This document shows, piece by piece, positions 46,801 to 60,764 of a stretch of DNA of 64,000 nt. The stretch is from Pomacea canaliculata (Eukaryota; Mollusca; Gastropoda; Architaenioglossa; Ampullariidae), in contig NC_037603.1 in the NCBI RefSeq assembly GCF_003073045.1, forward strand, positions 13,770,192 to 13,834,191, written 5' to 3'. The notes beneath the pieces were generated by a model, which had not been told where the DNA came from, ran no database searches, and was given only the letters and a program-made list of their open reading frames with translations. A program made the translations under genes and the position numbers. Every line of letters starts with the position of its first letter. Position 1 is the first letter of the stretch.

Positions 46801-49800
46801 TATGGTGTAAATCAGACCTTTTTAGAATTAAAACATGTTTTTAATGACTGCAGCTGTGATAATGGTCACGGCCTGATCAAAATAAGCAGATTAAGCATAC
46901 ATTTTGTAGACAGGCAATTATTAAGTGCATTTTTCAACTCAGCTCAGTGTGTTTAACATCTTACTATTTGCATGTCAACAAGCACACTCTTTCAAAGTGC
47001 TGTCAACAATTGGTCAGTAAGATGACATGGGACAAACAAGCACACCCATTCAAAGTGCTGTCAAAGTTTAGTTAATAAAATAACATGAGACAAACAAGAC
47101 TCACAAAAGCGATTCAATATTTTCAATTTCCAATGCTGTGCTTCCATGAAAATATGGCTATACTTTTGTTTTTGCCATACAAAAAAAAAAAAAAGTTGAT
47201 TAACTGTTAGTTTTGTAACTTGATTTTTGATTTATTCTTACTAAGAATGAAATTATTTAAAAAAAAAAAAAATTCAGCTCAACACCATTCCAACTGTCAA
47301 CATACCTTCTGTTTCAGCAAAATCAATCACGCGTTTGATGGCTGTCAGGGGCAGAACTTCCACATGCTTATATGCCTTTTGTGGTGTCTTGTGGGGGGTA
47401 AGACCTTTGGCACCTGCCAAAACCTTTGTTCTTCTCTTGCAGATCTGGAAGTGAAGGATTGTGTGTTACTGCAGCTAAAATAATTCGTGTTTTGGGTTTT
47501 TCTTCATGAAAATGGAAATCATTCATTAACAATATGTACTTCACAATGTAATAAGTATTCTTACCTCCATGCTATCACTGAAAACAAACATTGACAAAGG
47601 GTCACCACGATGAGAGAGGCTGTTTGATAACTCTATAGCATCAACTTTGTACAGGAAGCTGCGGTGGGAAGATAGCAGAGTGGCCTGAAGAAAAAAAACA
47701 GCAAAATCTTAGGGAATCAGCAGAAGCAAATACTGACAGAAAAATATTGTACAAACATGCCAAGATCACAAACATTTTGACACACAAAAAAAACACTCCA
47801 AAAGCCCCCAAAACAAAAAACAAAACCCAAGCAGCCTTGTTTTTCTACTTGTTGAATCAAGCTTATTTTCCATCAGTACACTGTTTATTGTATTGATAAG
47901 ACTGTTTATCCCAGATGGTAATTGGTAGCTGCTCTATAAGGAAGTAAATGCTAGAAGTACACAGCACAACATCAACACACGTTAAATACACAGTACACAA
48001 GCAGTTGAATATCAATAGAAATGAAGAACAGAGAAAGAGTTGAAAGCTCCATGTGTGGCACATCTTACTGGACAATTGTCTATGTCATTCACTATGTCAA
48101 ACATGACCATCTGGCCTTCCGTTTTCTTTTGTCTTCATTGATATGCCTGAAATGATAAAGAAATCCACAACTGTAATACAAATTAAATGAAATAACTCAT
48201 GACTTCAAGGTCCCATCTCAAGTCATGATAAAACAACCTTATCTTGATATTAAAACATCCCAGGATAGTCGAATGAATAGCTCAGAGAATGGACACCTGA
48301 TCACAAATCCTTCTAAGGCACCCTATCACGATACAAAAAATAAATATATACATATATAAATCTATGCATACTAAAGTACCAGGACAATAGTCTGAAATAA
48401 AAATCAAAACAGGACAATAAAGCATAAGGAAACTGTAAAAATGACAAATCAGATGTTCTGTTTTTTTTTTTTGTTTGTTTCTTCAAAAAAGTGGCATGAA
48501 ATAGAAGTAAAATAAACAGAATGGATACGCACGTAAGGACATTTTTCAAACAATCAATTGCTTCTTCGAGGTTTGTTTTATCTCTATGTGTTGCAGGGGT
48601 CTGTTTCAGGATATCTGAAAATAGAATGAGTTTAGTTTAAGACCAAGAACCAAATGTATATCCAAAATTACTTAAATCTGTATGCATCTTTTGGTTTTAT
48701 TTAAGATCACATATCTTATTTCCACATCTGTATTCAGTCTAGTTACCATCTACCTGCAATTCATGCAAAGAAAAAATATTATTTTATTTAAAGTATTTTT
48801 TCTCACTTCAAACAAAAATATTTTACAATAAAACAAGAACTAGATATTCATTCCTTAATTCTTTATATGGAATAATTTAGGAGAAAAAATGCTAAGCAAT
48901 TCACCTCCTAACAGCAATATCACACTAGGCAACCTTGCACTGGACGGATAAGAAGTTCTTGTAATGTCTGTCTTCCACATTCTGGCTTTGTTTGACATAC
49001 CTGGAAAGAAAAGAATGGCTGACAAGTGTTCCTCTAATGACTTGCATTTTTTTTTTTAAAATTCCTCTTTTCCAGTATACTTCTCCAGTCAAGTGTTTTC
49101 CCATCTTTTCTATGCCCAAAACCCCTAGAAAATGTTTGTACCCCTAAAAATTAAAGTGATATTAAAAGTCTAATTTTTGATTCTAGAGCGACGAACTGAA
49201 CTTATTTGGAGATTTCAGAGATAGTTCTTTGCAGAAAATAAGCAATGACAATAATAGTTACCTTCAAAAATGCATGAAATCGTGGGTTAGACTGATCACA
49301 CCTTGTAATAGTTTCCTTGGTGTTCTCAAAAAAGTTTACGAAGTTTGGATATGCCTTCATGAAACCATCAGCCTGGAAGGTTAACAAAAAACAGATCAAC
49401 TTTATAAAACAGAAATTATATCAGAGCTTTATTCTCATAAAGTATTCACAGGAAATTAAACAAACAGCAAAAAAAAAAACCCAAGACATGATACTTACAT
49501 GTTTCAAAATAATTTCCCCAACACTTGCATCTCCAGACCAATCTTCTACAAGACGACTTAGATCCTCCTTCAGCTTAACATGAACTTCATAAATGGGAGG
49601 GATGTTACCAAAGATAGTCTTTGTATCTTGCATTGCCAACAGAGGTCCATTATACTGATCTGGTTTCTCAATCTGGTCCTTGAATGTCTGTAAGAAGAAA
49701 ACTATTACAAGCTGTCACAATTACTAAAATAAGCTACAGGTTAACTACTAGGAAGGAACTGCTAGGAGGAAAGAACCCTATCTAGCACAAGAAGATAAAT

Positions 49801-52800
49801 CAAGATATATGGAAGACGGAGATGGTAGATATGTGTACTTGAGTCCTGTGTACAGTAGCAAGTAAATGTGCATCTGCATGCGCATGCTCATCAGTTTACT
49901 TTTAATGTGTACACTTGTGTGCGCGCAGGATTGTTTTTGCTAAAGCAATTTAAATATTCTTAGTTTTCTGCAAAACTTACATGCAATAGTGTATGCAGGA
50001 TGGTAACATAGTTAGTCTCCGTGTGAAGCAGTTCCATGACCACTTGCTGGCGTTTTGAGAGCTTGACTGGTGCAGGCTGTGGTTGGTTCTCATCATTCTC
50101 TATAGCCTCTGACAGTCATAGTTTTGAAAATCATGAATGCTTGCATTAAAAAACAGAGCTGAAATACCCTTATCCTTTTCAATTGTAAATACCTCTTTTC
50201 TCAAAAAGATACAGAAGCAAGGGAAAGCATAATCTATAATCCTGAATTAAATCTTGCAAGATGAACCACACCTATCATCCAGTTAGAATTTTTAATGGTG
50301 GTCTGAAAAAAATCATTCAGATTTCACAAAATGTTAGCAGGCTGTCTAGCACTCATACTAAATATTTAGGACATAGATGAAATATCGACTATTGGTAGAT
50401 AAAATGTTACTTTTAAAAATCAATTTATCACTGCTATGACTCTAAAAATTACCAACCATCAGATCTGTCAGGTGTTCGAGAAGCATCTAAAAATGAATTG
50501 GGACTTATGGAGATTCCTGATAGCTGCTCACTGGATCGTCGTTTGATAACATGAAATGGAGAGTCTACCTCACCCTCTACAGCCAATTGTTTCAAACGCT
50601 TCCTCTTTCGTGATTTTGACCCTAGACTGCTTGATGATGTCATTCTGTGTGCTTGTGTTGCCTTAGACATAAAATATAAGCAACCATGTACTTATTGTAA
50701 TTTTCTTCTTGGTGACATTTTATTTAAAGAAAGATTGCATGCACAAACGTACACATACAGGCTTTTGAGGATGAAACAAAGAATTCATTAAGGGAATAGA
50801 TACACAAAATAAAAATGAAAACAAAATGTGTTTTGCCTTCAAACAAAACCATGAAGTTGTTTACAAAGTAACATTTTTTCTGTTACCGAAAGTTTTAATA
50901 TATATATGTGTGAGAGAGACTAACAATAGGGCAGACCTATTCCCTACCTTCTGGAACTGATATAGTCCTTCATCAGCACATGCTGCCATCTGAATGCAGC
51001 CCCAGAACCACTGAAATATGACAATTAAAATTATTATACACAATCAGCAAACTCACAGCTTAGGCTAATCTTATTTTTTCAACCTATATCACATTTCTGC
51101 ACAATCTGTAAAATTCTACTGGAGTTAAAAAACAATAGATAATTCACTCCTCTGAGGTGTCCAAAACATGCTTTTTACAAAAAATACATAAGTTGGGTGT
51201 GTGATAGAAGTAAAAATGACTTGCTTCTCCGCGGACAATGAAGTGAGGTAGACACAGATCAGATGGCAATTCTTTCAAAGCCAGCTCATTAACCACAAGA
51301 TGTGTGGCTTCCGCATCTCCAGAAGGCACATACCTTCCTCCTAAAGAGCGTGAGACAAAACAAGTGTTACACCAGCTAAGTTAAGATTAAAAAAAAAAAA
51401 ACAACAAAAACAACAAAAAACAAACAAAACCATTGTCATCAAGGCCAGGAACTGAGAGTAGCAAATTTTTTTTGACAGTCACACAAAAATTGTGAAATAC
51501 AGAAATCAGACATGTGGTTCTGTGTAATACATCTGCTAAAGACAAGTCATTTAAGGAGGAAAATAATTGTTTACCATTAGATAATGTAAGTTCTTCCATG
51601 TGCTTCTGTTCTTCTGGTGCAAATCCCAGAAAACTGAGAGAGCACTGGAAAAATGGCTTCACTTTATATTCCATCTGAAAGAGATACCGAGAACCTCACA
51701 ACAGGCACATCTTTCCATGACAAAGAAAAACTGCTCCTTACATGTCCATGTTGTCAGAAATGCAGATTTAAATGAATAGCTATGCAATCAAGCACACTAT
51801 AAAACAGTTCTCATCTGGTTACCTATGTATTTTCATCAAACTACACTTAAAATGAAGCAAATACTCAAATACGTCAAAATAAACCAACCATAATTTCTGA
51901 ATCAGCCTTGATGTCTAGATTGTGCCGCTTTTCCCAAAGCTGACGAATCCACTCTTCTGCCATAATAGGCATTCCCATTGTCATTGCATACTGTCATGCA
52001 ATCAACAGTCATTTTCAGAAATTTCAAACAAAACAATTTCTAACCACACAAGAATTATATATGCAGAATACTATATTCTCAAACATCAGAAACACAGAAA
52101 TCTTTCATCTAAGCAAATGTTCTCTTCTTCCTCTATGATTGGAAAAGGCATAAATTATAGAAATAAAATGTTTCACTAGTTTATATAGTGCAGATCAATG
52201 ATGCCTAAACCTTTAACTAAAATTATAAAACTAGAAATCTTTAATACAGACTTTCTAACAGTTTCATCATAAAATGCATGGGAATTTCCAATTGCTGCAC
52301 ATGTATTTTAAATGTTTAGATTACAAAACAAAAAACTCCCAGTATCAAGGAAACTAGCGTAAAAGTATGGCTTAAAAAAATGGTATACCAGTACTGCTTA
52401 CCTTGTATTTGTCTCCACCTGTACAATTGGCTACCAGGTGTGTTACTTTAACTGTCATTTCTTTGCGAACACTGCCACCCATATGATGAACCAGGTCAAC
52501 AAGACGAGACTGTCAGTGCAAAAGTACATTCATATTAATTACATAAGCTGAATGAGCTAAACTCTTTTTATCCACAATGCTGTAAATATAAAGAAAATAT
52601 AAAGGGTGGCAAATATGGTTGCAGGGTGAACAACACTGCAGATGGATGAGGACATGGTTGTCATGGGTATAGATAGCAGATGTAATATGCATTACAAAGG
52701 TATTAAGATAAAAAAAACAAAAAACTTGCAGCCCACAGGACAGCTGGACATGCACGTGGTCTTTAGAGAAAACATACTTACAACACAATGTTGTGTCAGT

Positions 52801-55800
52801 ACTAAAAAAACGCTTAAAAGTTAAGAATTCTCTTTGGGCAGCACTACTTTTGTGTGTTAAGACACATAACAATTATTCATAATCTATCCTTCAGGTATCA
52901 CTAAATAAAAACCATCAAATTTTAGTCTAGCAGGTTGAAAAAGGAGCATCAATTGACAGGTTACTGCATACCAGCTTCTCCCTCTGCTTGAAGCCTGTGA
53001 AACATGTCACTATGCCCAGCATAGATGTACAGTACAACGGTCTTGTGGTGTAAGGCAAGTGCTGTAAGACAAAGTATATGAATACATAAGATTTCCTTGG
53101 TGTTATGGAGAGAAAGACATTTATTTGTCATTCCAAAAACACAGTATTAGACAGTTAAATGTTTTGGGTACTTTGCTGCATAATAATGATGACTTGTACT
53201 TCACACCAATGTGCTCAATGCACTTAGAATGTAATATGAAGAGAAAGAGATCAGCATCTCATTACACACAAAAACCACTCGTGAACATAAAAGGCATTCA
53301 GAAACAAGACAGAGACAGAGAAAGAGAGAGACTAAAATTTTACAACTGTAGAAATCAGGAAGCACTGTACCTGGCCTTTATTTTTGAGGCTAAGAATAAC
53401 AGAAGGACCAACAATACGAGCCTCTGCTCTGTGCAACTTGTGATAAACTTCTCCTTCAAAACTGGCAAGAACAAACACAGTCTCGTACTCAGAGGCTGTT
53501 TGCACAAACTCTAGTCCATCATCTGATGTCAGCACACTGCTAGCCAGAACAGCCTATAAAATACAAAAACATTTTAAAATAAACAATAACATAATTGGAT
53601 TTTTAAATAGTTTTTATGTATACTCTGGGTACCTCCCATCTAAAGTAAAAGAAAACCTGTTCTGTGTTGGTTCTGAATCCTTGTTTTTGAAAGGAGTTGG
53701 AATGGGTAGGCTACATATTTGTTGGACATTCTTGCTGCTATCCTATTTTCCTCCAGGTTTGAGATCAGGGTTTCTCTTGCAGTTGCCTGATCTTGACCAG
53801 AAAGTGTGCATAGATACTCTAATGAATGGCTTGTTTTTGCTGGTGAAAGTGACCCAGTGCCCTGTGTGCATGTGGTTTGCTTTCTTTGTTTTTTCACTCC
53901 TATGATGTTGAATACTGTATTTTTCATGTGTATTATCTGTATATTAGGTATATATAAAGTGCATGTACATTTCCTAAATCAGTCTGTGATTGGCTATTGT
54001 CAAATTGTTTCGCAGCATTTTTATATTCATTCTACTGTAGACAATACAATCTGGTAATTTTGCCTGATTGTTACAAACAGATTTAAAATTTGAGCATCAG
54101 CATAAAAGTTCCACATCTACCTTTGCTGCAGAAACGAGCTCTTTGTTTTCACTGCATTCTTTACCCACTAGCACAATACGCAGTTCTTTGTCTTCTGAAA
54201 TCAATAAAAATAAGTAAATAAACAAATAGAAATTCCAGCTAAAACAGTCATTTCTTCTAATAAGAAAGAATGTTTCACCCCGTTTAAGACCACAATCATC
54301 AGATAATAATACCAAAGAAAACCATTGTACTACATAAAAGTAAACACTCATGAAAGACCAGGAAAATGTATTTTTACGTTCAATGCTATGAACAAAACAA
54401 TATCTCCTTATTCTATGGATAATACTGGTCAATATAAAAACTGTGCATACTCCTTTTTTTTTAAACTCCATATACTTAGAGATGGCAAAAAGTTTTTAAA
54501 ATTTTCACTAATCCTAGTTTGAAATTTTAAATGACGTGCTATAATTCAAGTTACTCTCCAACTAGAAAATTACCTTTATTTAACCCATGTTGAGAAGTGT
54601 TAATAAAATAAAATTCCAGGTAAATCAAAGAGAAAAATCTTGTGCACTTTCTTCATTAACATTTGTGTCTGAATACTTTCTGTCCTCTCATATTAGTGTT
54701 ATTAGTATATTTCAACCATCATTCTTAGACCAATAGATGTTAGCAGAATAATTACTTTCATCAAGCATTATCTTTGTAACTAGTTAACAAAAAAACCAGC
54801 AAGTGTCTTTTATAAAAACATTACTTCATGATACATTCACTGCATTTTCATGGCAACATAGGTCAATACCAGTCATTTAATGATGCTGTAAATACTTGTG
54901 CCAATTATTAATTAAAGAGTGCCCACAAATGTGCTACTAAATATGATCACATGCAAAGCAAACACACAATATGTGAACCTCATCATAAGGATCATTGTAA
55001 CAAGAAACCTGCTTTTGCCAAGATGAATCCTCTATTCTTGTGACAATACAGTTAGTTGGTTTTTTTGTGTGATAGTAGGCATCAATGTTTACAAGAATGA
55101 TGGAACAGGGCAGGAAAGCACTACATCTCTGACCATATAAGCTGGTTACACTGGTTTAAAGCCCGTTGTTTTCTAAAATTACCATCTAATCAAACTTACA
55201 TTATTATCGAAATCTATCCCTCAAAAAGCAAGAAGCATTATGTTGTACCGAGAAAGGATGGCAAGAAATTACCAAAGCCTGTTGTGTAGGCAATATTCAA
55301 ATGTCATACTAATAAATCTTTTTCTCAACACATCTATCAACATTTAAAATTTACACCTTCACTTTTCACCAACTCTGATTCACCAAAAGCATGATGAAAA
55401 TGTACACCTGTTTAAAACCATTTCATAAGCCAATGTCTGGTGTTAATAAATGTAGATATTAGAATGCAATAAAACTTTATATCATTAACTTTTGAAAAAA
55501 GAATATTACTTATTTGAAGATAATAATGATTAAGCAGTTATTAGTAACAACATATTCAGTGACTAGCTAAACACTGTTATTCCCAGTTAATAAGAAAAAA
55601 AACCCTGCAGTTATTTTATTAAGAATAGCGCTGATCTGGTGTTTTAGATAGATTAAAACAATGGATACTGGATGAAAGCTATTGTACAGCAGTGAGAAGA
55701 AACAATGAAAGTGAAAACGCTTTGGTCAAAGCATTCACTACCTTCTTCTGAATCACTAGAAGACAAATAAAGTCTAGGGGTTGTGAGAGACTGAGAACGA

Positions 55801-58042
55801 GGCCAGAGCTGTACTTGACTGCCGCATTCCAATGCTCGAAAATCTGCTCTATATGCTGGAAGTAACAACACAGCAAAAAAAAAAAAAAAAAAAACCACAA
55901 ACTATACAACCAAACCAGCTTCGTGCAAACAACATTCATGTAATATTGGTTTAAAATTGATCAAGTCAAAGCACTGCATGCAAATCGTGAATGATAACAG
56001 ATAATCATGCTAACCAAACATCAAAACAACATGCCAAAAAAATTAACACTTTTGAATGCACTGCATTAATTACTAAAAGTGGAGGACATTGGTGGTAGTG
56101 GAAACAGTGTCTATACTAATGAAGATCTTATGCTTGGTTCCTTTGAAATAAATGTCTTTCTCTCCATAAAACAGGGAAAGGGCACAAAACTGACTTCACT
56201 TTAAAGAGCATAGGCTCTTTAATTTGTTTCTGTCAATGTGATCGCTGCCCAAAAAAAAAAAAGACTCAACCTTAGACCATAGTGAGATGAACTGATAAGC
56301 AAACAAGAAATATCCATGTAACAGAAATCTTTCCTGCTCTGTATGCACTCCTACTATCTACAGGATGAGGGTTAAATGTAACCCCCCAAAAAAAGCCTAA
56401 AATCATTTGAATACATGATTCTAATTTTATATTCTTTATACTTTGTTCTTCAAAGCTATAGCAGAATAGATGCTTGAAATCAGGTTCAGACTTGTAGCAT
56501 TAGGCGTCACAGCAATCCTTAGTACCCCAAAGCATCTATCTTCGTTGTATCATTTTCTGCTGAAGATTATTGCAGTGTTTCACCAATGTCTTGGCTGGCA
56601 GATTTTTGGTTGGTTCTCTCCCACAGGTCTATATTGGAGATCTTGTGGCGCAGACATCTGTTGGCAAATGTCTGAATCGTGTTGGTGATGGTGTTTGTCA
56701 CACGCCATGTCTCAAATCCACATAGGATTGGCTTTACATGTGGTGTTCACTTGGAGCTGCTTGGTGCCTGGGGCAATGTCCAAATGGTTGGTGGTGGTGG
56801 CTGGTTCAGTATTCCTTCAAAATGTTCAGCCCAGTGAGATCTTTGTCTGCACCTCCCGTAATGGAACTGCCATTCTTATTCTTTACTGGCCTGCAGGCAT
56901 TAGTGTTTTTCCTTCCTGTCAGAATTTTTGAAATTTCATATAGTCTCTTTGTGTTATTTTGCCCAGCTGTTTGTTCTGCCTCTTCTGCCTTTCAGTGTGC
57001 GAACTGTCTCTTGTTGCCTCTTGCAAGTTTAATGTATTATTATGTGAAAACAACTGTGATGTATAGTAGTCATAGAATCCTTGAAGGATTCCGTGATGCC
57101 TCAAACCTTGGTCAAACTTACTGTGGTCAAATTTTGTTTTAATACACGACACAAGAGCTTGATCAATTATGAAAATAGTGTCCTATTTTTCATCCTCATT
57201 TTTGGCAGTTCACAAATAAAACACAAATGAGGTGGAGTCACTGGTCTTCTTTGCTGCTAATAAAGGGTCCCAAAGGAAAAATAACTCACAGGCAGTTGTC
57301 AGAGTTTTTAGTAGTATTACCTTAAATTTCAAAATTAGCATTTTCGAGTTTAATACATATTCTATAGTCACAGAAAACTGCAAGAAATTAAGGGGGACCT
57401 TTCCCCAAAAAAAGACAGCATCATTCAGAATGACAGCAGACAAGTAACAATTTTATCAGACCTTTCTTTTCTTCCACTTTTGCTGAAAAGAAATGAAAAC
57501 AATAGTACGCCTGAAAATATTATGTTCTTTTACAGCTAAGAAAGAAAATATTATTTGGCGGGCTGGGAGCGATTACACAAAAGGGTATAACACAAAGTTA
57601 AATTATGAATATATCTCAATATATATACATGTATATAATCTCGAAGTAAACAGATCTTGTCTAAATCGAGGATGAAAGTGGCATGAAAAAATTCCATCGA
57701 AAGGTTATGAAAATACAAAATTTGGATATCATGTCTGAAGGACAATTCTTAAGTTCAACAGAACTGACGTCTTAATGGAAACTGTTTATGACTGCACTGT
57801 TACAGTAACTGAGAAATCATTCTGATCCAATGCGTCAGTGATAGAGGAATGTTTTCAAAAAGTAACCATACATGAAAATAATTTCAGTACCTCATAACTG
57901 CAACTTCAAACCTTTAAAATTATCTTAGATTCCTAATATTCATCGAAAATATTATGCGATTTCGCAAATAAGCTCATTCAAAGCCAATTTAGGAGAACTT
58001 ACTATTTTCCTGTACTGTACCAAGCACCTGATGCGCTGCCAT
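43878..58042 (-). CDS. ECT2: ECT2, Rho guanine-nucleotide exchange factor of cytokinesis
   Basis: Activates RhoA at the cell equator with centralspindlin; nuclear in interphase. I place 24 coding exons: 58042-58003, 55855-55742, 54194-54121, 53553-53371, 53061-52972, 52509-52402, 51990-51889, 51674-51575, 51340-51225, 51010-50948, 50661-50457, 50108-49981, 49687-49499, 49372-49262, 49000-48905, 48614-48533, 48146-48069, 47684-47565, 47444-47306, 46655-46502, 45834-45752, 45168-44967, 44765-44694, 43976-43878. Domains: BRCT0 about 60-130 ('ARIVGPSVIL'), BRCT1 152-235 ('RPLYCTSM', 'VTHLVANCTGG'), BRCT2 243-330 ('LSFLGFAPEEQKHMEELT', 'WFWGCIQM'), NLS 'KSRKRKRLK', DH about 418-625 ('DTKTIFGNIPPIYEVH', 'FVNFFENTKETI'), PH about 640-760, basic C-terminal region. 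The total is 916 codons (human 883-914) if one base is added in each of exons 15, 17 and 20, where the frame breaks. Other exons are intact, and splice sites are canonical except for a GC donor after exon 9. Confidence 0.93.
51223..51224 (-). other. GC splice donor of ECT2 intron 9
   Basis: Homology places the exon 9/10 junction at '..FIVRGE|WFWGCIQM' (human ..VVKQEWFWGSIQM). Reading leftward, exon 9 must end at 51225 in phase 0, and the intron begins GCAAGT, the standard form of a GC-AG intron. No GT donor nearby gives the right phase and sequence. The acceptor side 'catatttcag' is normal. Confidence 0.75.
55856..58002 (-). other. ECT2 intron 1 (2.1 kb)
   Basis: The longest intron of the gene. 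It contains A-runs (for example 56250-56261), a plus-strand open frame at 56738-57142 without family resemblance, and no visible exon. Intron 2 (54195-55741, 1.5 kb) is likewise empty apart from AT-rich sequence. Confidence 0.6.
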
Positions 58043-58330
58043 GTTTTCGCTTCAAATTTGGCGGTGGTCTTTGCAACAATTTTTCCGATTGGTCCAAATG
58101 AACATCCGGTCGATGCGTAGACGACAAATCAGCTTGACCGTTTAAACTGCCACACGACCGTCTGCTGCAGCCACGCTGCTACGCCGCTGGGCAACTGAAA
58201 ACATGTATAAAAGCTTGTGCTAGATATGCATACTGAAATTGATATGAGTACGATGTAAAATTTGGTCAGAAAGTACTAGTGATTTGATCCGAGGCTGTTT
58301 GAAAACAATAATACCTGAGGTCGTTTAGTA
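58043..58330. promoter_or_regulatory. Probable shared promoter region of ECT2 and LIPT2
   Basis: A stretch with more CpG than its flanks ('cgaccgtctgctgcagccac', 'gctacgccgctggg') lies immediately upstream of the ECT2 start. If the + strand leader exon at about 58335-58450 belongs to LIPT2, the two genes are head-to-head with a 300-bp gap. No TATA box is evident. Confidence 0.4.
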
Positions 58331-58334
58331 TTTC

Positions 58335-58450
58335 ATTTTAAAGCATTCTTTTGTGTGGATGCAGACGACAGAAAATCGGGAAGATTCGGAACAGTTTAGA
58401 CTTTCCGCCAATCTGCGTTGTTTTCGGCACGTCTACGCAGGGAATCAAAG
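58335..58450 (+). other. Possible non-coding first exon of LIPT2
   Basis: A CpG-bearing stretch ends at a good donor, 'aatcaaag|gtaaac' (gt at 58451). It could join the acceptor 'attttcag' ending at 61508, which leaves 35 nt of 5' UTR before the LIPT2 ATG. This is inferred from position and splice signals only; the exon start is unknown. Confidence 0.3.
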
Positions 58451-58459
58451 GTAAACATT

Positions 58460-60764
58460 TTTTTCAGATAACCGAGCAGAGAACTTATCATATATGTACA
58501 GTTCGTCTGCCTGCAAATAGTTTCAGATATTTTCTCAAATGCATTTCCTTAAAAAAATAAATCCAGAGTCGAAGATGTATCCCCAAACACGTAAATTGCC
58601 TTTAATTGATGTATTTGTGTGCGCTGGATTTGATCAAAAACTGTGCAGTTTGAATGTCATCATGAAAGCAATAATTACTAACATATATGGTTGTCGCGCT
58701 CATCTGTGCGAGTAGTAACTGCAATTGTCCGATTAACTGAATGGTGATTTAGTGAACGATCCTGTTTATGACGGTACTTATAGTTTTTACTGAGACGTTA
58801 TAACGTCTCTGGTTTTTACTATTCCAGCATTTGCGTCTCTTGTCCATTGTAGTTTATTTTTTAATCAATGATAGATTGAAGCACTCTGAAGATTCACATT
58901 TCCAGTAGTTCATATACTCATTTCTTTGTTAAGTAGCTGTGCTTATTTTTTTCAAAGACACGTTTTACAGTGTAAAAATATATTTTGCATTCATGTTTGG
59001 TTTTTTTTCCTTTTAAGATTATTTCAGATTTTTTTTTTTTTCACTTTCTTGCTTTCACTATCCTCAGAATATGGCAAACTCTTTATGCCATACCACCTAC
59101 CAAGCTCATTACCCGATAAAAGAATTTATGTGGAGGACATCGGAATTAACTTCTTGCCAAAGTTCATTTTCATGCTAAAAAGAAGTTTCTAGATAAATTG
59201 TCTTCAAAGTTTGTCACCATATGTCATTAGTCTGGTAGCAAATATTGCCAAATAAAGATAATACAGTATACATAAGTATAGTCTGTGATACAAAAGGCTA
59301 GAAGTGAAACACCAGTCATGAATAGATAAGAACTGTTGACTAATCACAACTTCATTGTAGGTCTGCCAAGATGCAGTTCTTCACTAAGTAACCGATTTTT
59401 TTTTTTATGGAATTCAAACTGTAGTTGGGGGAAAGACATGCATAGTTGGTTGTTGGCAGAGAAGACTACATGTTTTGTCACATGCACTTCAGATGTGGAA
59501 CATAACCAGAGACGAATAGAATTTGAAATGCAGCATTGATAAGATCTGTCACTTGAATTGTAGAGAGAATAGATAAGACAACCTATGGTAATCCTATTAG
59601 TCATCTCATTTTAATATATGATTTAATATTAATAATTATAATAATGAATATTTATGACATACATACCTCCCTACTAGGTGGAGGAACTCATTGCATTTCT
59701 GAAAAAATGTTAATGTCCATATACACAAATAAAATCCATTATATACATCTGTCTTATTGCCATTCAAACATTAATAGCAGTTTTACTGGGAAAGGAAGGA
59801 GAAGTTCACTGTCAAGACTGGCACAGTTATATTTGGTTTTAAGCTGGCTGTCTGAGGGTTCACAGTTCAAAGTGCTTCAGATTTGTTAAGATTTATATCA
59901 TAGAACACAGGCTTGTTATTATGGATATGTATAATATAATCTCAGGTTTGGAGCAAATGTTATAAGCACATTTTTTTATTAAGATCTGTCCTTTATTCTC
60001 CAATATCCTTGCAACTTCATTTTTTTTAATAATAAATCAGTGTTGGTTTATTCAGTAGCAAGATATTTTACATCTTATGATAAATGAGAACTTCTATTCC
60101 TCCTGTTAACAGAGTAATGTAGTGCACTGATATGCATCTCAGCTGTAACCTTGAATGTCATGGTAACCCAGTGAGTAAACATCTTTAATTAGGTCATTTG
60201 AAAAATGGGGTCAGCATTCACTGTACTTCAAGCTGCAAGACGTAATTAGGACCTTACACAAGTACATGCATGTATATACATATGTGCATGTGCACTGACA
60301 TGCATTCATGCACACACACACACGCAAACACAACAATCATAATAAGCAAAAAAAGCTTGCTGTGCTAGATAAATAACCCTGCTGTTTTTTTAATCTTATT
60401 TATATCAGCACACACGAATGCAGGGCAGCAAAGGGCCTTTGCTGTTGACATGTTAGGAACATGCGTAGTTGTCTGCTTAGTGTAGGTAACATCTGCAGTA
60501 GAGGTTAAAAGGTTCATGAACGATTTTTAAAATGTAGGCTTCACTGGTGTTAGCCTAGGAGATTTATTTCTATTATGCTGACCGGTGGAGTATAATTTGT
60601 TGTAAGTTATTCAATCTTTCTTAAAGGAGGATGCAAATTTGATAACTTGATTTACATAATGGGATAATAATATATATTAAATCACCATTTTCTCTAAAAC
60701 ATTGCAAGGTGTATTAGGTATGTAGAAAACAGTATTTTCTACTTTGAACTATGTTTGATTAAAG
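58460..60764. other. AT-rich stretch, probably LIPT2 5' intron
   Basis: No coding signal is recognised. T-runs lie at 59001-59041 and 59398-59406, and a CA-rich microsatellite at about 60310-60330. Confidence 0.4.
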
